Positions 28,153 through 36,539 of a stretch of 64,000 nucleotides of DNA are shown here, in pieces (position 1 is the first letter of the stretch; the number at the start of each line of letters is the position of its first letter). The position numbers were made by a program, and so were the translations under genes. The notes below the pieces were generated by a model that had not been told where the DNA came from, searched no databases, and saw only the letters and a list, made by a program, of their open reading frames with translations. Location of the stretch: positions 1 to 64,000 of the forward strand of contig JALHOD010000002.1 in assembly GCA_022843165.1 (NCBI GenBank), in the 5' to 3' direction. The stretch comes from Pseudorhodoplanes sp. (GTDB taxonomy: Bacteria; Pseudomonadota; Alphaproteobacteria; Rhizobiales; Xanthobacteraceae).

Positions 28153-28392
28153 TCAGGATGGGAGCGGATGCTTGTGGATCCCGGTGCGCGCGCCGATTGC
28201 CGCCAGCAGCGGAAACGGCGAGGAGAGCTGGCCGGCGAAGTGATGCACGCGAAAATAGGCGCCGTCGGCGCCGAGCTCCTCGGCCGCGACGGCAAGCTCG
28301 ATCGATTGCAGGAGCGCGTCGGACGCCGAGCGTACTTGCGACTGCGGCGACGGGGTCCAGTGGCCGAAGGAGAGAAAGCCGATGTGCTTCAT
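28153..28392 (-). pseudogene. truncated copy of LLM flavin oxidoreductase
   Basis: The first 61 codons (MKHIGFLSFGHWTPSPQSQ ... FPLLAAIGART) are nearly identical to the start of the intact LLM protein at 21494-22513. The DNA similarity by eye is close to 90% over about 190 bp. It then breaks into an unrelated tail, GIHKHPLPS, and a stop. All later LLM motifs are missing, so it cannot function. It lies in the same orientation as the intact gene on the far side of the catabolic set. Confidence 0.85.
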
Positions 28393-28467
28393 GGGGGCTG
28401 TCGTTGAGAGGAACGGTCGTGCCGGAGTAGCAATAGGTGTCGTCATCGACCTCGTACATGCGCAGGC

Positions 28468-28689
28468 TCAAGCTTTCTTGCGGTAAGCCTTGCGGATTTC
28501 CTCGCGACGCTGATCGCCGGTCAATCCACGCTCATCAAAATTCCTGGAACGCTTCTTCATCGCAGGCGTTCGCACAATTCCCTCAATGGCGCTGATTTTG
28601 GCAAATCGGGACGAGCCCAGCACAAACTGCCCAGTCTTGCTGTTTCTTTTGATGGGCTTGCCAGCAGTCTTCTTCGTGTATGTCGACAT
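28468..28689 (-). CDS. small basic protein of unknown function
   Basis: This encodes 73 residues, very rich in Lys/Arg (MSTYTKKTAGKPIKRNSKTGQ...), with a GQFVLGSSRFAKISAIEGI core and a charged C-terminus EEIRKAYRKKA. The GKPIKRNSKTGQFV motif recalls antitoxin-like or DNA-associated small proteins, but no clear toxin gene is next to it. It stands alone among remnants and an HNH gene. Confidence 0.55.
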   Translation of the reverse strand: MSTYTKKTAGKPIKRNSKTGQFVLGSSRFAKISAIEGIVRTPAMKKRSRNFDERGLTGDQRREEIRKAYRKKA

Positions 28690-28913
28690 TTAATGCTACC
28701 ATATCACAAGATAATTTGCACGCGGCCATGCAGCCACTATCGGATTGATTCAATTCAGAATTCTAGCTCGTAGATAGGTAGCGCCGAAGGCTCGCAACCC
28801 ATCAACCTTTACGGTGAATTGGCTTAGTGCGCCTGGCTATTCCGTTGCTCCCCGGACACCGCGCGGCATTCTATGGATTTGTCCAGGAGACGTGTTGGGA
28901 TTAGATTTAATTC

Positions 28914-29813
28914 ATGGGCTACGGGGTTTTTATTCACCGGTTCGACTCGATTTACAAGGACAGTCCAGCCGAGCGTTATCAGTTTCCGGCTCAATATCTC
29001 GGCCGCGTAGAATCCTGCGTTGGCGATTGGATCGTCTATTACGAACCTCGCAAGGTCGCCCAGACGCGAGGCTACTTTGCCATAGCGAAAGTCGAGCGCG
29101 TCATTTCCGATCCTGAGGCGTCCGGAATGTACTTCGCTCTGATCGAACCCGGGAGCTATCTCGATTTTGCGAATCCCGTACCTTTTACCGATACATCGGG
29201 CGTGATTGAGAAAGGCGTCCTGAACGAACAGGGCAAAATATCTGGCCGCGCGCAATCGGCAGTCCGACCGCTTTCACCGGCAGACTTCCAGAGTATTGTT
29301 ACGCTGGGCCTAAACGAGAGTGAGCCGTTGCTCCCACGCACCGGCGAAGAATTTGCACCGTCGGGCTTTCACGACGAGCAAGTGCCATTCGAGTTTGAGC
29401 AGAACCGCGAGCGAATGCGTTTTTCTGTATCAAGAATCGTGCGAGATCGAATTTTTCGTCGCAACGTTTTGCGAGCCTATTCCCAGCGCTGCGCCATCAG
29501 CGGACTTCGGCTGATCAACGGAAGAGGCCGCGCTGAGGTCGCCGCGGCGCATATCTGGCCGGTCGAAGCGAACGGCCCGGACATTGTGAACAATGGCATC
29601 GCCCTTTCGGGCACGGTGCACTGGATGTTTGACCGAGGCCTGCTCAGTCTGGCTGACGACCTGCAGATTTTGATCTCACGGCAGACCAACGACCCGGAAG
29701 GCATTCGCGCTCTGGTCAACAACAGCGGCTATGCACTTCCCACTCGCCACCCGATCGAACGCCCGCATCCTCATTTCCTGCAATGGCATCGCGAGAATCG
29801 CTTCAAGCGATAA
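28914..29813 (+). CDS. HNH endonuclease-domain protein
   Basis: This encodes 299 residues. The C-terminal part matches the HNH_2 (PF13391-like) pattern: RRNVLRAYSQRCAISGLR, then AEVAAAHIWPVEANGPDIVNNGIALSGTVHWMFDRGLLSL, with the His, Asn and His in the expected order. The N-terminal about 170 residues (MGYGVFIHRFDSIYKD, VGDWIVYYEPRKV) form a separate domain seen in restriction-like or DNA-modification-sensing proteins. The upstream 220 bp are AT-rich and no ribosome-binding site is clear. It is probably a solitary defence or restriction-type nuclease; this is inference. Confidence 0.75.
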   Translation: MGYGVFIHRFDSIYKDSPAERYQFPAQYLGRVESCVGDWIVYYEPRKVAQTRGYFAIAKVERVISDPEASGMYFALIEPGSYLDFANPVPFTDTSGVIEKGVLNEQGKISGRAQSAVRPLSPADFQSIVTLGLNESEPLLPRTGEEFAPSGFHDEQVPFEFEQNRERMRFSVSRIVRDRIFRRNVLRAYSQRCAISGLRLINGRGRAEVAAAHIWPVEANGPDIVNNGIALSGTVHWMFDRGLLSLADDLQILISRQTNDPEGIRALVNNSGYALPTRHPIERPHPHFLQWHRENRFKR

Positions 29814-30057
29814 ACTGCTCGCCACGCCGGTTTACGGTGCTCTTGAGCCTGTCGAAAGACGGGCGTGAACGCCCTTTTGAAGGGGGAGGGTGGCCGGCCA
29901 CCGCCGGCTCCGCCGCGCCCGGCCGCACCACCGGCACATGGCGCGGGTCGTGGCCGGTCCTGTCAAAGTCGCGCGAGCGGGTGACCAGGAAATCGATGAT
30001 GTGGTTGCGCACCGCGTAATAGAGCGGGTGCTTGTGGATCGCCGCACTGCTCGACAT
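29803..30057 (-). pseudogene. unassigned ORF or gene remnant sharing the HKHPL junction
   Basis: An 84-codon minus-strand frame (MSSSAAIHKHPLYYAVRNH ...) overlaps the end of the HNH gene by 11 bp. The piece coding IHKHPL is the same 19-bp string (one mismatch) found at the break point of the truncated LLM copy near 28165. I do not recognise a family. The tail turns into low-complexity sequence, which suggests a remnant rather than a live gene. Confidence 0.3.
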
Positions 30058-30205
30058 AAAGCCGACAACCCTGCCTCGCGCATCAAATCGCCGGGGATTC
30101 GTTTCACCCGCAACCAGATTGCGGCGTCGCCGGACCGGCCCGCGCATCCACTCGGACCGAGCGCGCTGTCTTGCCAATTTCACGGCTCCATGCGACGCGA
30201 AGGGC
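30058..30205. other. interval upstream of the DUF3422 gene
   Basis: There is no supported gene here, nor on the plus strand from 29814 onward. The AGGGC just before the DUF3422 ATG is a weak ribosome-binding site. Confidence 0.3.
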
Positions 30206-31528
30206 ATGACGGCAGACGTGACCATCAGTGACGGCAAGGGCGCGGGCGTGCGGCTGGAGCCGCATCCCTTGCGGGCGGCCATTCTCGGCGAAGTCCATGC
30301 CCGCCCGTTCACGCCGCTGGCGACACCCGCCCGAATTCTCCATTTCGCGTTCGACACCGCCGGCGACCGCGCCGGCGCCGACCGCTCGGCGCTGGCGGAG
30401 CTGTGCCAGCGGCGCGGGCTCAATGTCCCGAAGCCGTCCGACAAGCATCATCGCGTGGCATTCGGAACAGTCGTCCTGCGCTGGGAGCAGCATTCGGAAT
30501 TCACCACATATACGTGGGAACTGGCCGCGCTGCCAGGAACCGAGGCTTTTCATCCGGGCGCGACCTCCTTCGCCTCGCCCATGACATTGGTGTCGCAGCC
30601 CGGCCCGCTGCTGGTCGCCATCGATCTGCATCTGCTCGCCGATGCCGCCGACCGCACCTCCCCCGAACACATGTTCCAGCGCGCGAGCCTGGCGGTCGCG
30701 GAGAATTCCGACGGCACCGCGCTCTATGCCACCGATTTCCAGCCTGATCCCGCCGGATTCGTGCGTATCCTGGTTCTCGACCGGGAGCTCGGCTCGGAGC
30801 GCGCCGGTGCTCTGGTCCAGCGCATCATCGAGATCGAGACCTACCGCACGCTGGCCTTGCTCGGCCTGCCGAAGGCGCAACAGCTGGCGCCCTCCATCAA
30901 CTGGATCGAACGACGTCTGGCCGAAGTCACGGAAGAGATGCGGCGCGCAAAAGATCTCGCCGACAATCACCGGATGCTCGACGAATTGACGGCTTTGGCG
31001 GCCGAACTCGAGGCCGGCGCGGCGCAAAGCCTGTTCCGCTTCGGCGCCAGCCGCGCCTATGACGAGATCGTCAAATTGCGGCTGCAGACCATCGGAGAGC
31101 GGAAAGTCGGCGGCCTGCCGATCTGGTCGTCGTTTCTGGCCCGGCGCATGGCGCCCGCGATGCGCACCTGCGTCACCACCGAGGAACGGCAGGCCAACCT
31201 GTCGCGTAAGCTGGCGCGCGCCGCCAACCTGCTGCGCACGCGCGTCGACGTTGAGCAGGAACGCCAGAACCAGGAATTGCTGCAATCCATGAACACCCGC
31301 ACGCGCCTGCAACTGCGCTTGCAGGCGACCGTCGAGGGGCTGTCCGTCGCCGCGATCAGCTATTATGTGGTCGGTCTGTTCGGCTATTTGGTGAAAGGCG
31401 CGCACGATGCCGGACTGGTGCATTTCGAGCCGAGCTATGCGACCGCCGGCTTTGTGCCGCTCGCGGCGCTGGCGATCTGGTGGATCGTGCGCAGGATCCG
31501 CAAGCGGCATATCGCCGGCGAGGTTTAG
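30206..31528 (+). CDS. DUF3422-family membrane protein
   Basis: This 440-residue protein starts MTADVTISDGKGAG. The conserved N-terminal EPHPLRAAILGEVHARPF is the hallmark of DUF3422. A long middle region follows with RIIEIETYRTLALLGLP and a coiled coil (about 235-275). Two C-terminal transmembrane helices (SVAAISYYVVGLFGYLV and FVPLAALAIWWIVRRI) end the protein. The family is widespread in Proteobacteria and resembles CorA-like membrane proteins in outline. Its function is not established. It converges with the next gene 2 bp away. Confidence 0.88.
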   Translation: MTADVTISDGKGAGVRLEPHPLRAAILGEVHARPFTPLATPARILHFAFDTAGDRAGADRSALAELCQRRGLNVPKPSDKHHRVAFGTVVLRWEQHSEFTTYTWELAALPGTEAFHPGATSFASPMTLVSQPGPLLVAIDLHLLADAADRTSPEHMFQRASLAVAENSDGTALYATDFQPDPAGFVRILVLDRELGSERAGALVQRIIEIETYRTLALLGLPKAQQLAPSINWIERRLAEVTEEMRRAKDLADNHRMLDELTALAAELEAGAAQSLFRFGASRAYDEIVKLRLQTIGERKVGGLPIWSSFLARRMAPAMRTCVTTEERQANLSRKLARAANLLRTRVDVEQERQNQELLQSMNTRTRLQLRLQATVEGLSVAAISYYVVGLFGYLVKGAHDAGLVHFEPSYATAGFVPLAALAIWWIVRRIRKRHIAGEV

Positions 31529-31530
31529 CC

Positions 31531-32142
31531 TTACATCGGTGGCGTCAGCCCGTCGCGTCCCACCGACACCCGCGCCGCGGACAATGTGCCGTCCGGCTGC
31601 TTCTGCGCCGCGACGATGAAGATCCTGGCGCCCGGCTTCAGTTCGGCCTTGTCTCCCGGCAGATAGGTCACGATAGGCGCCTCCGGCGGCACAATCACTT
31701 TCTTTTCGCCGTCCTTGTATTTCACCGTGATGGTTTGACCATCCACGCCGGCCACAGTCTGCTCGACCGTCGCATTGGTCATGGTGCTGCTCGGCCGCAC
31801 ATCCCACGGGAAATGTCCTTCGGCCGTGCCGCGCATCGCGTCCGGGAAGATATGGACATGCAGCGCGCGCTGGCTGCCGTCCGGCTGCGGCATGGCCGAG
31901 ACGCCGATATAGGAACCGGGCTTGATCTCGGTGAGCTGCGTCTTGACGATGCCGGACACCGCGACATTCTCGGCAAGCCTGATCTTGAGATCGGTGCCGT
32001 CGCGCGCTTTCACGATGAGCACCGGTCCTTCGACAAGTACGATTTCCCCGCGCACGCGAACATTCTGCGGTTGCTGGGCAAATGCCGGGGTACCGGCCGC
32101 CAGCGTAGCGGCGACGAAACCTGCAAAAAACCTTGCGATCAT
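31531..32142 (-). CDS. secreted protein with OB-like repeats (DUF5666-like)
   Basis: This 203-residue protein has a signal peptide (MIARFFAGFVAATLAAGTPAFA). Three similar short beta-rich units follow (VRVRGEIVLVEGPVLIVKARDGTDLKIRL; VEQTVAGVDGQTITVKYKDGEKKVIV; KPGARIFIVAAQKQPDGTLSAARV). These resemble DUF5666-type OB folds found in periplasmic proteins. No catalytic residues are evident. Its neighbours give no functional clue. Confidence 0.75.
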   Translation of the reverse strand: MIARFFAGFVAATLAAGTPAFAQQPQNVRVRGEIVLVEGPVLIVKARDGTDLKIRLAENVAVSGIVKTQLTEIKPGSYIGVSAMPQPDGSQRALHVHIFPDAMRGTAEGHFPWDVRPSSTMTNATVEQTVAGVDGQTITVKYKDGEKKVIVPPEAPIVTYLPGDKAELKPGARIFIVAAQKQPDGTLSAARVSVGRDGLTPPM

Positions 32143-32225
32143 GTGATCCTCCCGGAGCGCAACGCCGCAATGACGGCTCGGACCGGACGCAAACCCCGCC
32201 TGCGACGGCTTATTCCTCAGACTGT

Positions 32226-32732
32226 CTACGGCCCCGTCTTCCTGACCGGTATGCGGATGTGGGCAGCGGCGTTTCGCCGGGCTCTGGCGGGGCGCGCCAG
32301 ACTGACGATAATGTCATCCAGCAACTGGTAAACCTTCTCGAGCTTGGCCGACCCGATATCCCGCGCAAGCGCGGCATAGATCGCTTCCGATTGCGGCGCC
32401 AGAGCCTCGAACAGGCGTCGCCCCTTGGCCGTCAGCGACACGATCACCCGGCGCTGATCGGTCTTGCTGCCGCGGCGGGAGATCAGACCGTCGGCCGCCA
32501 GTTTGGGAAGAATACGCGACAGACTGGCGGCATGCAGGCAGCAGCGCGCACCGAGATCGGCAATCTCAAGATCGTCGACTTCATTGAGCGCGCGGATGAT
32601 GCGCCATTGCTGGTCGGTGAGCCCGCGCGCGGTGAGATGCGGACGGAAACGCTGCATCACGGCCTCGCGCGCCAGCATCAGCTGCATGGGCAGCGAGCGC
32701 TCGAACGGCCGCATGCGGGACGCGGATGTCAT
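32226..32732 (-). CDS. hpaR: MarR-family regulator of homoprotocatechuate degradation
   Basis: This 168-residue MarR-type winged-helix protein matches HpaR: FERSLPMQLMLAREAVMQRFRPHLTARGLTDQQWRIIRAL, CCLHAASLSRILPKLAADGLISR, and a wing with SKTDQRRVIVSLTAKGRRLFE. HpaR represses hpa genes until a homoprotocatechuate-pathway aromatic binds. Its start overlaps the stop of the fumarylacetoacetate-hydrolase gene (ATGA), so it is the third gene of a minus-strand operon. Its likely target is the palindrome between the two divergent operons. Confidence 0.9.
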   Translation of the reverse strand: MTSASRMRPFERSLPMQLMLAREAVMQRFRPHLTARGLTDQQWRIIRALNEVDDLEIADLGARCCLHAASLSRILPKLAADGLISRRGSKTDQRRVIVSLTAKGRRLFEALAPQSEAIYAALARDIGSAKLEKVYQLLDDIIVSLARPARARRNAAAHIRIPVRKTGP

Positions 32733-33586
32733 GTTTCGTCCGCGACCCGGTTGCGTAATATTCCGATTTCCGGCACCGACACTTCGACGATGTCGCCGGG
32801 GACAAGCCAGCGCGGCGGATCGAAGCGCGCGCCAGCCCCAACAGGCGTCCCCGACACAATCAAATCGCCGGGTTTAATGCTCATAAAAGTCGTGATGTAC
32901 GCGATCAGAGCACCGAAGTCGAAGATAAGATTGGCGGTCGTGTCGTCCTGCCGAATTTCCCCGTTCACCTTTGTCGTGAGATGCAGCGATTTGCCCGGAT
33001 CGATTTCGTCGGCGGTCACCATCCATGGGCCGATACTGCCGGTGGCATCCCAATTCTTGCCCTGGGTGACATTGAACTTGGCGTGCCGCACCCAATCGCG
33101 GATCGTGCCCTCATTGCACAGAGTATATCCGGCGATATAGCCGAGCGCGCTGTCCTTCGGCACCCGGCGTCCGTGACGGCCGATGACCAGCACGATTTCA
33201 CCCTCGTAATCCAGCTGCTCGGATTCCGGGGGGCGGATGATCGGCTGCTCGTGTCCAACAAACGACTCCGGCACGCGGAAGAACATGCTCGGGTATGTCG
33301 ACTGCTCCGAATTGTCCTTATATTCCGCGTTGCGGTTGGCGTAGTTGACGCCGATGCAGAGGATTTTCTCCGGCGCGACCACAGGCGGCAGAAGTTGCAC
33401 ATCGGAGAGCAAAACGTCGGGTCTTACACCCACCGCCGCGGCCTTCATCTCCTCCAGCGCACCCGCTTTCAGAACGTCGAGCAGAGACTTGAATCGCGGA
33501 ACCCGCGCGCGCAGATCGACAATACCGTTATCCAACACCGCGCCAAAACTGCGCCGTCCGCGCAGAACATAGCTTGCGATTTTCAT
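32729..33586 (-). CDS. fumarylacetoacetate hydrolase-family protein (HpaG-like)
   Basis: This 285-residue FAH-fold enzyme in the hpa context would act as the 2-oxohept-ene-dioate decarboxylase/isomerase (HpaG role). Metal-site acids are visible in QLDYEGEIVLVIG (Glu128 and Glu130). The usual NYxxHxxE motif reads GVNYANRNAEYKD, with the His replaced by Asn86, and the usual NDxxxRD reads NEGTIRDW (Glu159). These changes mark a distinct subfamily, so the exact reaction is less certain. It overlaps its neighbours by 4 bp at both ends. Confidence 0.82.
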   Translation of the reverse strand: MKIASYVLRGRRSFGAVLDNGIVDLRARVPRFKSLLDVLKAGALEEMKAAAVGVRPDVLLSDVQLLPPVVAPEKILCIGVNYANRNAEYKDNSEQSTYPSMFFRVPESFVGHEQPIIRPPESEQLDYEGEIVLVIGRHGRRVPKDSALGYIAGYTLCNEGTIRDWVRHAKFNVTQGKNWDATGSIGPWMVTADEIDPGKSLHLTTKVNGEIRQDDTTANLIFDFGALIAYITTFMSIKPGDLIVSGTPVGAGARFDPPRWLVPGDIVEVSVPEIGILRNRVADET

Positions 33587-34497
33587 TCGGCAGCTTCCGC
33601 GGGCAGGAGACCGGCCTTGGCGAGCACGGCGTCGAGACGCTTTTCCAATTCCGGCGTTGCCGGCACCATGGGCAGGCGGTGTTCGTTACGGGGAATGATG
33701 CCAAGTCGCTTGGCCATGTATTTTATCGGAATGGGGTTGGTATCGTAGAAAATGGCCTTGTTCAGGCCGTGCAAACGATGATGAAGATCCTGCGCGGTTT
33801 TCAGATCGCCGCGCCAGATGGCTTCGCACATATCGGATAACACGCGCGGACGCAAATTGCCGACCGCGTTCATCAGTCCGCAGGCGCCGATCGCCATCAT
33901 CGGGAAGGACAATTCCTCAAGCCCGACAAAAATCCTGAAATCCGGTCCGACGGTCGCGAAACATTCGGTGACGAAATCCAGATCGAGCGAAGCGTGCTTC
34001 ATGCCGACGAAATTTGGCGACTTGTCTTTCAGCTCCTTGACGGTGTCGATCTTGACGTCGATCGCGGCGCGGCCTGGAATATGATAGATCATCCAGGGCA
34101 GGTCGATGCCATGCATCACGTCGAGATAATAGGCGACCATGCCGCGCTGCGGCGGACGCGTGTAATACGGTGTCACGATCAGCAGCGCATCGGCGCCGGC
34201 CTTGGCCGCGTGCTCGGTAAGGATTTTCGTTTCCCAGATCGACTGCGAACCAGTGGCTGCGATCACCGGAACGCGCCCCTTCACGACCTCGATCGTGTGG
34301 GAGACTAGACGATTGCGCTCTTCCGTCGTGAGCGACGCGGGCTCGGAGGTCGTGCCGGTGACCAGAACGCCGTGGGAACCCTGGTCGATCTGCATCTGAA
34401 CCAGACGCGCATAGGTGTCATAATCCACCTCTCCGTTCCGGAACGGCGTAAGCAGCGGCGGAATCGAGCCCTTCAGGCGATCAGGCGGCAGCGGCAT
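33583..34497 (-). CDS. DapA-family lyase in the hpa operon
   Basis: This 304-residue N-acetylneuraminate lyase/DHDPS-family enzyme is intact. TGTTSEPASLTTEER (pyruvate carboxylate-binding TTSE) is near 48-62. TPYYTRPPQ with the Tyr pair is near 110-118, YHIPGRA follows, and the Schiff-base Lys is in FVGMKHAS. As first gene of the minus-strand hpa operon it may replace the missing class II aldolase HpaI by cleaving the pathway's hydroxy-keto diacid; this is inference. Ordinary lysine biosynthesis is less likely given its context. Confidence 0.82.
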   Translation of the reverse strand: MPLPPDRLKGSIPPLLTPFRNGEVDYDTYARLVQMQIDQGSHGVLVTGTTSEPASLTTEERNRLVSHTIEVVKGRVPVIAATGSQSIWETKILTEHAAKAGADALLIVTPYYTRPPQRGMVAYYLDVMHGIDLPWMIYHIPGRAAIDVKIDTVKELKDKSPNFVGMKHASLDLDFVTECFATVGPDFRIFVGLEELSFPMMAIGACGLMNAVGNLRPRVLSDMCEAIWRGDLKTAQDLHHRLHGLNKAIFYDTNPIPIKYMAKRLGIIPRNEHRLPMVPATPELEKRLDAVLAKAGLLPAEAAE

Positions 34498-34565
34498 GAA
34501 CGTTCCTCCGGCTTTTTGTCGTCTGGCGGTCGGCTAACGGCTTGACGTCCGGCCCAGCCCGATGA

Positions 34566-34577
34566 TTAACATGTTAA
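34566..34577. promoter_or_regulatory. perfect palindrome, candidate HpaR operator
   Basis: TTAACATGTTAA is a perfect 12-bp palindrome in the 139-bp region between the divergent hpa operons, 60 bp upstream of hpaF. MarR-type repressors bind such AT-rich dyads, and hpaR is encoded in the adjoining operon. Confidence 0.55.
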
Positions 34578-34636
34578 GGGTTTCAGGCCGGGTGCGTCAA
34601 CGATTCCATGACCAAGAATCCCGGGAGGAAGAGCCT

Positions 34637-35023
34637 ATGCCGCACGTCATCGTGGAATATTCTGCCAATCTCGACGGCAAGCTCGACATCCGGGGGCTTG
34701 TGAACGACCTGCATCAGGTCGTGGTCGACAGCGACGTGGCCGAGGTCGCGGCAATCCGCACTCGCGCCAAGCGGCGCGATGTCTATCGCGTGGCCGATGG
34801 CGATCCGAAGAACGCCTTCGTGCACGTCGTGATGCGGCTGCGCATCGGACGCAGCGCGGAGCAGTTGAAAACGCTGTCGGAAGCCCTGCTCGCCGCCACA
34901 GACAACACCCTGCAGCGCGCCTACGCCACACATCCGACGGCGATCACCGTCGAGATGGAGGAGATTGACAACATCACCGCGCGCAAGAACACCATCCGCA
35001 GCACACCGGAGAAGGCGACGTGA
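34637..35023 (+). CDS. hpaF: 5-carboxymethyl-2-hydroxymuconate delta-isomerase
   Basis: This 128-residue protein of the CHMI family (tautomerase-like trimer) isomerises 5-carboxymethyl-2-hydroxymuconate after ring cleavage and oxidation. The sequence begins MPHVIVEYSANLDGKLD, giving the expected N-terminal Pro1 catalytic base after Met removal. FVHVVMRLRIGRSAEQLKTL follows. A GGGAGGAAG ribosome-binding site supports the start. Its stop overlaps the hpaE start (GTGA). Confidence 0.9.
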   Translation: MPHVIVEYSANLDGKLDIRGLVNDLHQVVVDSDVAEVAAIRTRAKRRDVYRVADGDPKNAFVHVVMRLRIGRSAEQLKTLSEALLAATDNTLQRAYATHPTAITVEMEEIDNITARKNTIRSTPEKAT

Positions 35024-36534
35024 CCGCGCTCGAGACCGCAATAGCGAAGGCGGAAGGCTATCTGAACCGCTTCCGCAAGGGCACGGTCCCCCACCTGATC
35101 GACGGCAAACCGGATTCGGGCGGCAACGGCACGTTCGAGACGCTGTCGCCTGTGGACAACACCGCACTGGCGAAGGTCGCCCGCGGCGGCGCGGCCGAGA
35201 TCGACCGCGCGGCAAAAGCCGCGATGAAAGCGTTCCGCACCACGTGGAACCGCACCTCCGGCGAACAGCGCCGTGACATCCTGCACAAGATCGCCGATGC
35301 GATCGAGGCGCGCGCAGACGAGATCGCGCATATCGAGTGCATGGATACCGGCCAGCCGATCCGCTACATGGCGAAGGCGGCGTTGCGCGGCGCGGAGAAT
35401 TTCCGCTTCTATGCCGACCGCGCGCCGAACGCCGCCGACGGCCTGTCGCTGCCGACCGACACCCATCTGAATTACACGCTCCGCCAGCCGATCGGTCCAG
35501 TCGGCGTGATCACGCCCTGGAATACGCCGTTCATGCTCTCGACCTGGAAGATCGCACCCGCGCTCGCGGCCGGCTGCACGGTCGTGCACAAGCCGGCGGA
35601 ATGGTCGCCCCTCAGCGCCATGCTGCTGGCGGAAATCTGCCACGAGGCTGGATTGCCGGGCGGCGTACTGAATGTGGTGCATGGCTTCGGCGAAGAGGCC
35701 GGCAAGGCGCTGACCGAACATCCCGACATCAAGGCCATCGGCTTTGTCGGCGAAAGCGCGACCGGATCGCTGATCATGCAGCAGGGCGGTCCGACGCTGA
35801 AGCGCGTGCATTTCGAACTCGGCGGCAAGAATCCCGTTATCGTCTTCGCCGATGCCGATCTCGATCGCGCGCTCGATGCCTGCCTGTTCATGATCTATTC
35901 GCTGAACGGGGAGCGCTGCACTTCCTCCAGCCGCGCCTTGGTCGAAGCCTCTACCTATGACGAATTCGCGAAGAAGGCGGCGGAGCGCGTCAAGAAGATC
36001 AAGGTCGGACATCCACTCGATCCCGCGACCGAGATCGGCCCGCTGATCCACGCGCGTCATGTCGAAAAGGTCTTGAGTTATGTCAATGTCGCGCAAGAAG
36101 AAGGCGCCACCATTGCTGTCGGCGGCGGACGCGCAAATGGCGGACATGGAAACTTTGTCGAGCCGACGCTCTACACGCAGGCGCGGCAGGACATGAGGAT
36201 CGCTCAGGAAGAAATCTTCGGACCGGTGCTGACCATGATTCCTTTTGCGGACGAAGCAGAAGCACTGTCAATCGCCAACGACGTGCGCTACGGCCTCGCC
36301 GCTTATCTGTGGACCCGCGATGTCGGCCGCGCGCATCGCGTTGCGCAACAGGTGGAAGCTGGCATGGTGTGGGTCAATTCCGAGAATGTGCGCCATCTAC
36401 CAGCGCCGTTCGGCGGGGTGAAGTCGTCCGGCATCGGCCGTGACGGCGGCGACTATTCCTTCGACTTCTACATGGAGACGAAGAACATAGCGATCGCGCT
36501 CGACAATCACAAGATTCCGAAAATCGGAGGCTGA
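35020..36534 (+). CDS. hpaE: 5-carboxymethyl-2-hydroxymuconate-semialdehyde dehydrogenase
   Basis: This 504-residue NAD+-dependent aldehyde dehydrogenase oxidises the semialdehyde produced by homoprotocatechuate dioxygenase. The catalytic residues are Glu266 (FELGGKNP) and Cys300 (NGERCTSSSR). The NAD-binding GFVGESATG lies near 241-249, and the C-terminal PFGGVKSSGIGRDGG is typical of the HpaE group. GTG start 35020 overlaps the hpaF stop, so translation is coupled. Confidence 0.93.
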   Translation: MTALETAIAKAEGYLNRFRKGTVPHLIDGKPDSGGNGTFETLSPVDNTALAKVARGGAAEIDRAAKAAMKAFRTTWNRTSGEQRRDILHKIADAIEARADEIAHIECMDTGQPIRYMAKAALRGAENFRFYADRAPNAADGLSLPTDTHLNYTLRQPIGPVGVITPWNTPFMLSTWKIAPALAAGCTVVHKPAEWSPLSAMLLAEICHEAGLPGGVLNVVHGFGEEAGKALTEHPDIKAIGFVGESATGSLIMQQGGPTLKRVHFELGGKNPVIVFADADLDRALDACLFMIYSLNGERCTSSSRALVEASTYDEFAKKAAERVKKIKVGHPLDPATEIGPLIHARHVEKVLSYVNVAQEEGATIAVGGGRANGGHGNFVEPTLYTQARQDMRIAQEEIFGPVLTMIPFADEAEALSIANDVRYGLAAYLWTRDVGRAHRVAQQVEAGMVWVNSENVRHLPAPFGGVKSSGIGRDGGDYSFDFYMETKNIAIALDNHKIPKIGG

Positions 36535-36539
36535 CCGCA

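Noticed and set aside
33583-34497. Housekeeping dapA for lysine
   Set aside because: It overlaps the hpa genes on one transcript and its position suggests catabolism; true dapA function was not claimed.
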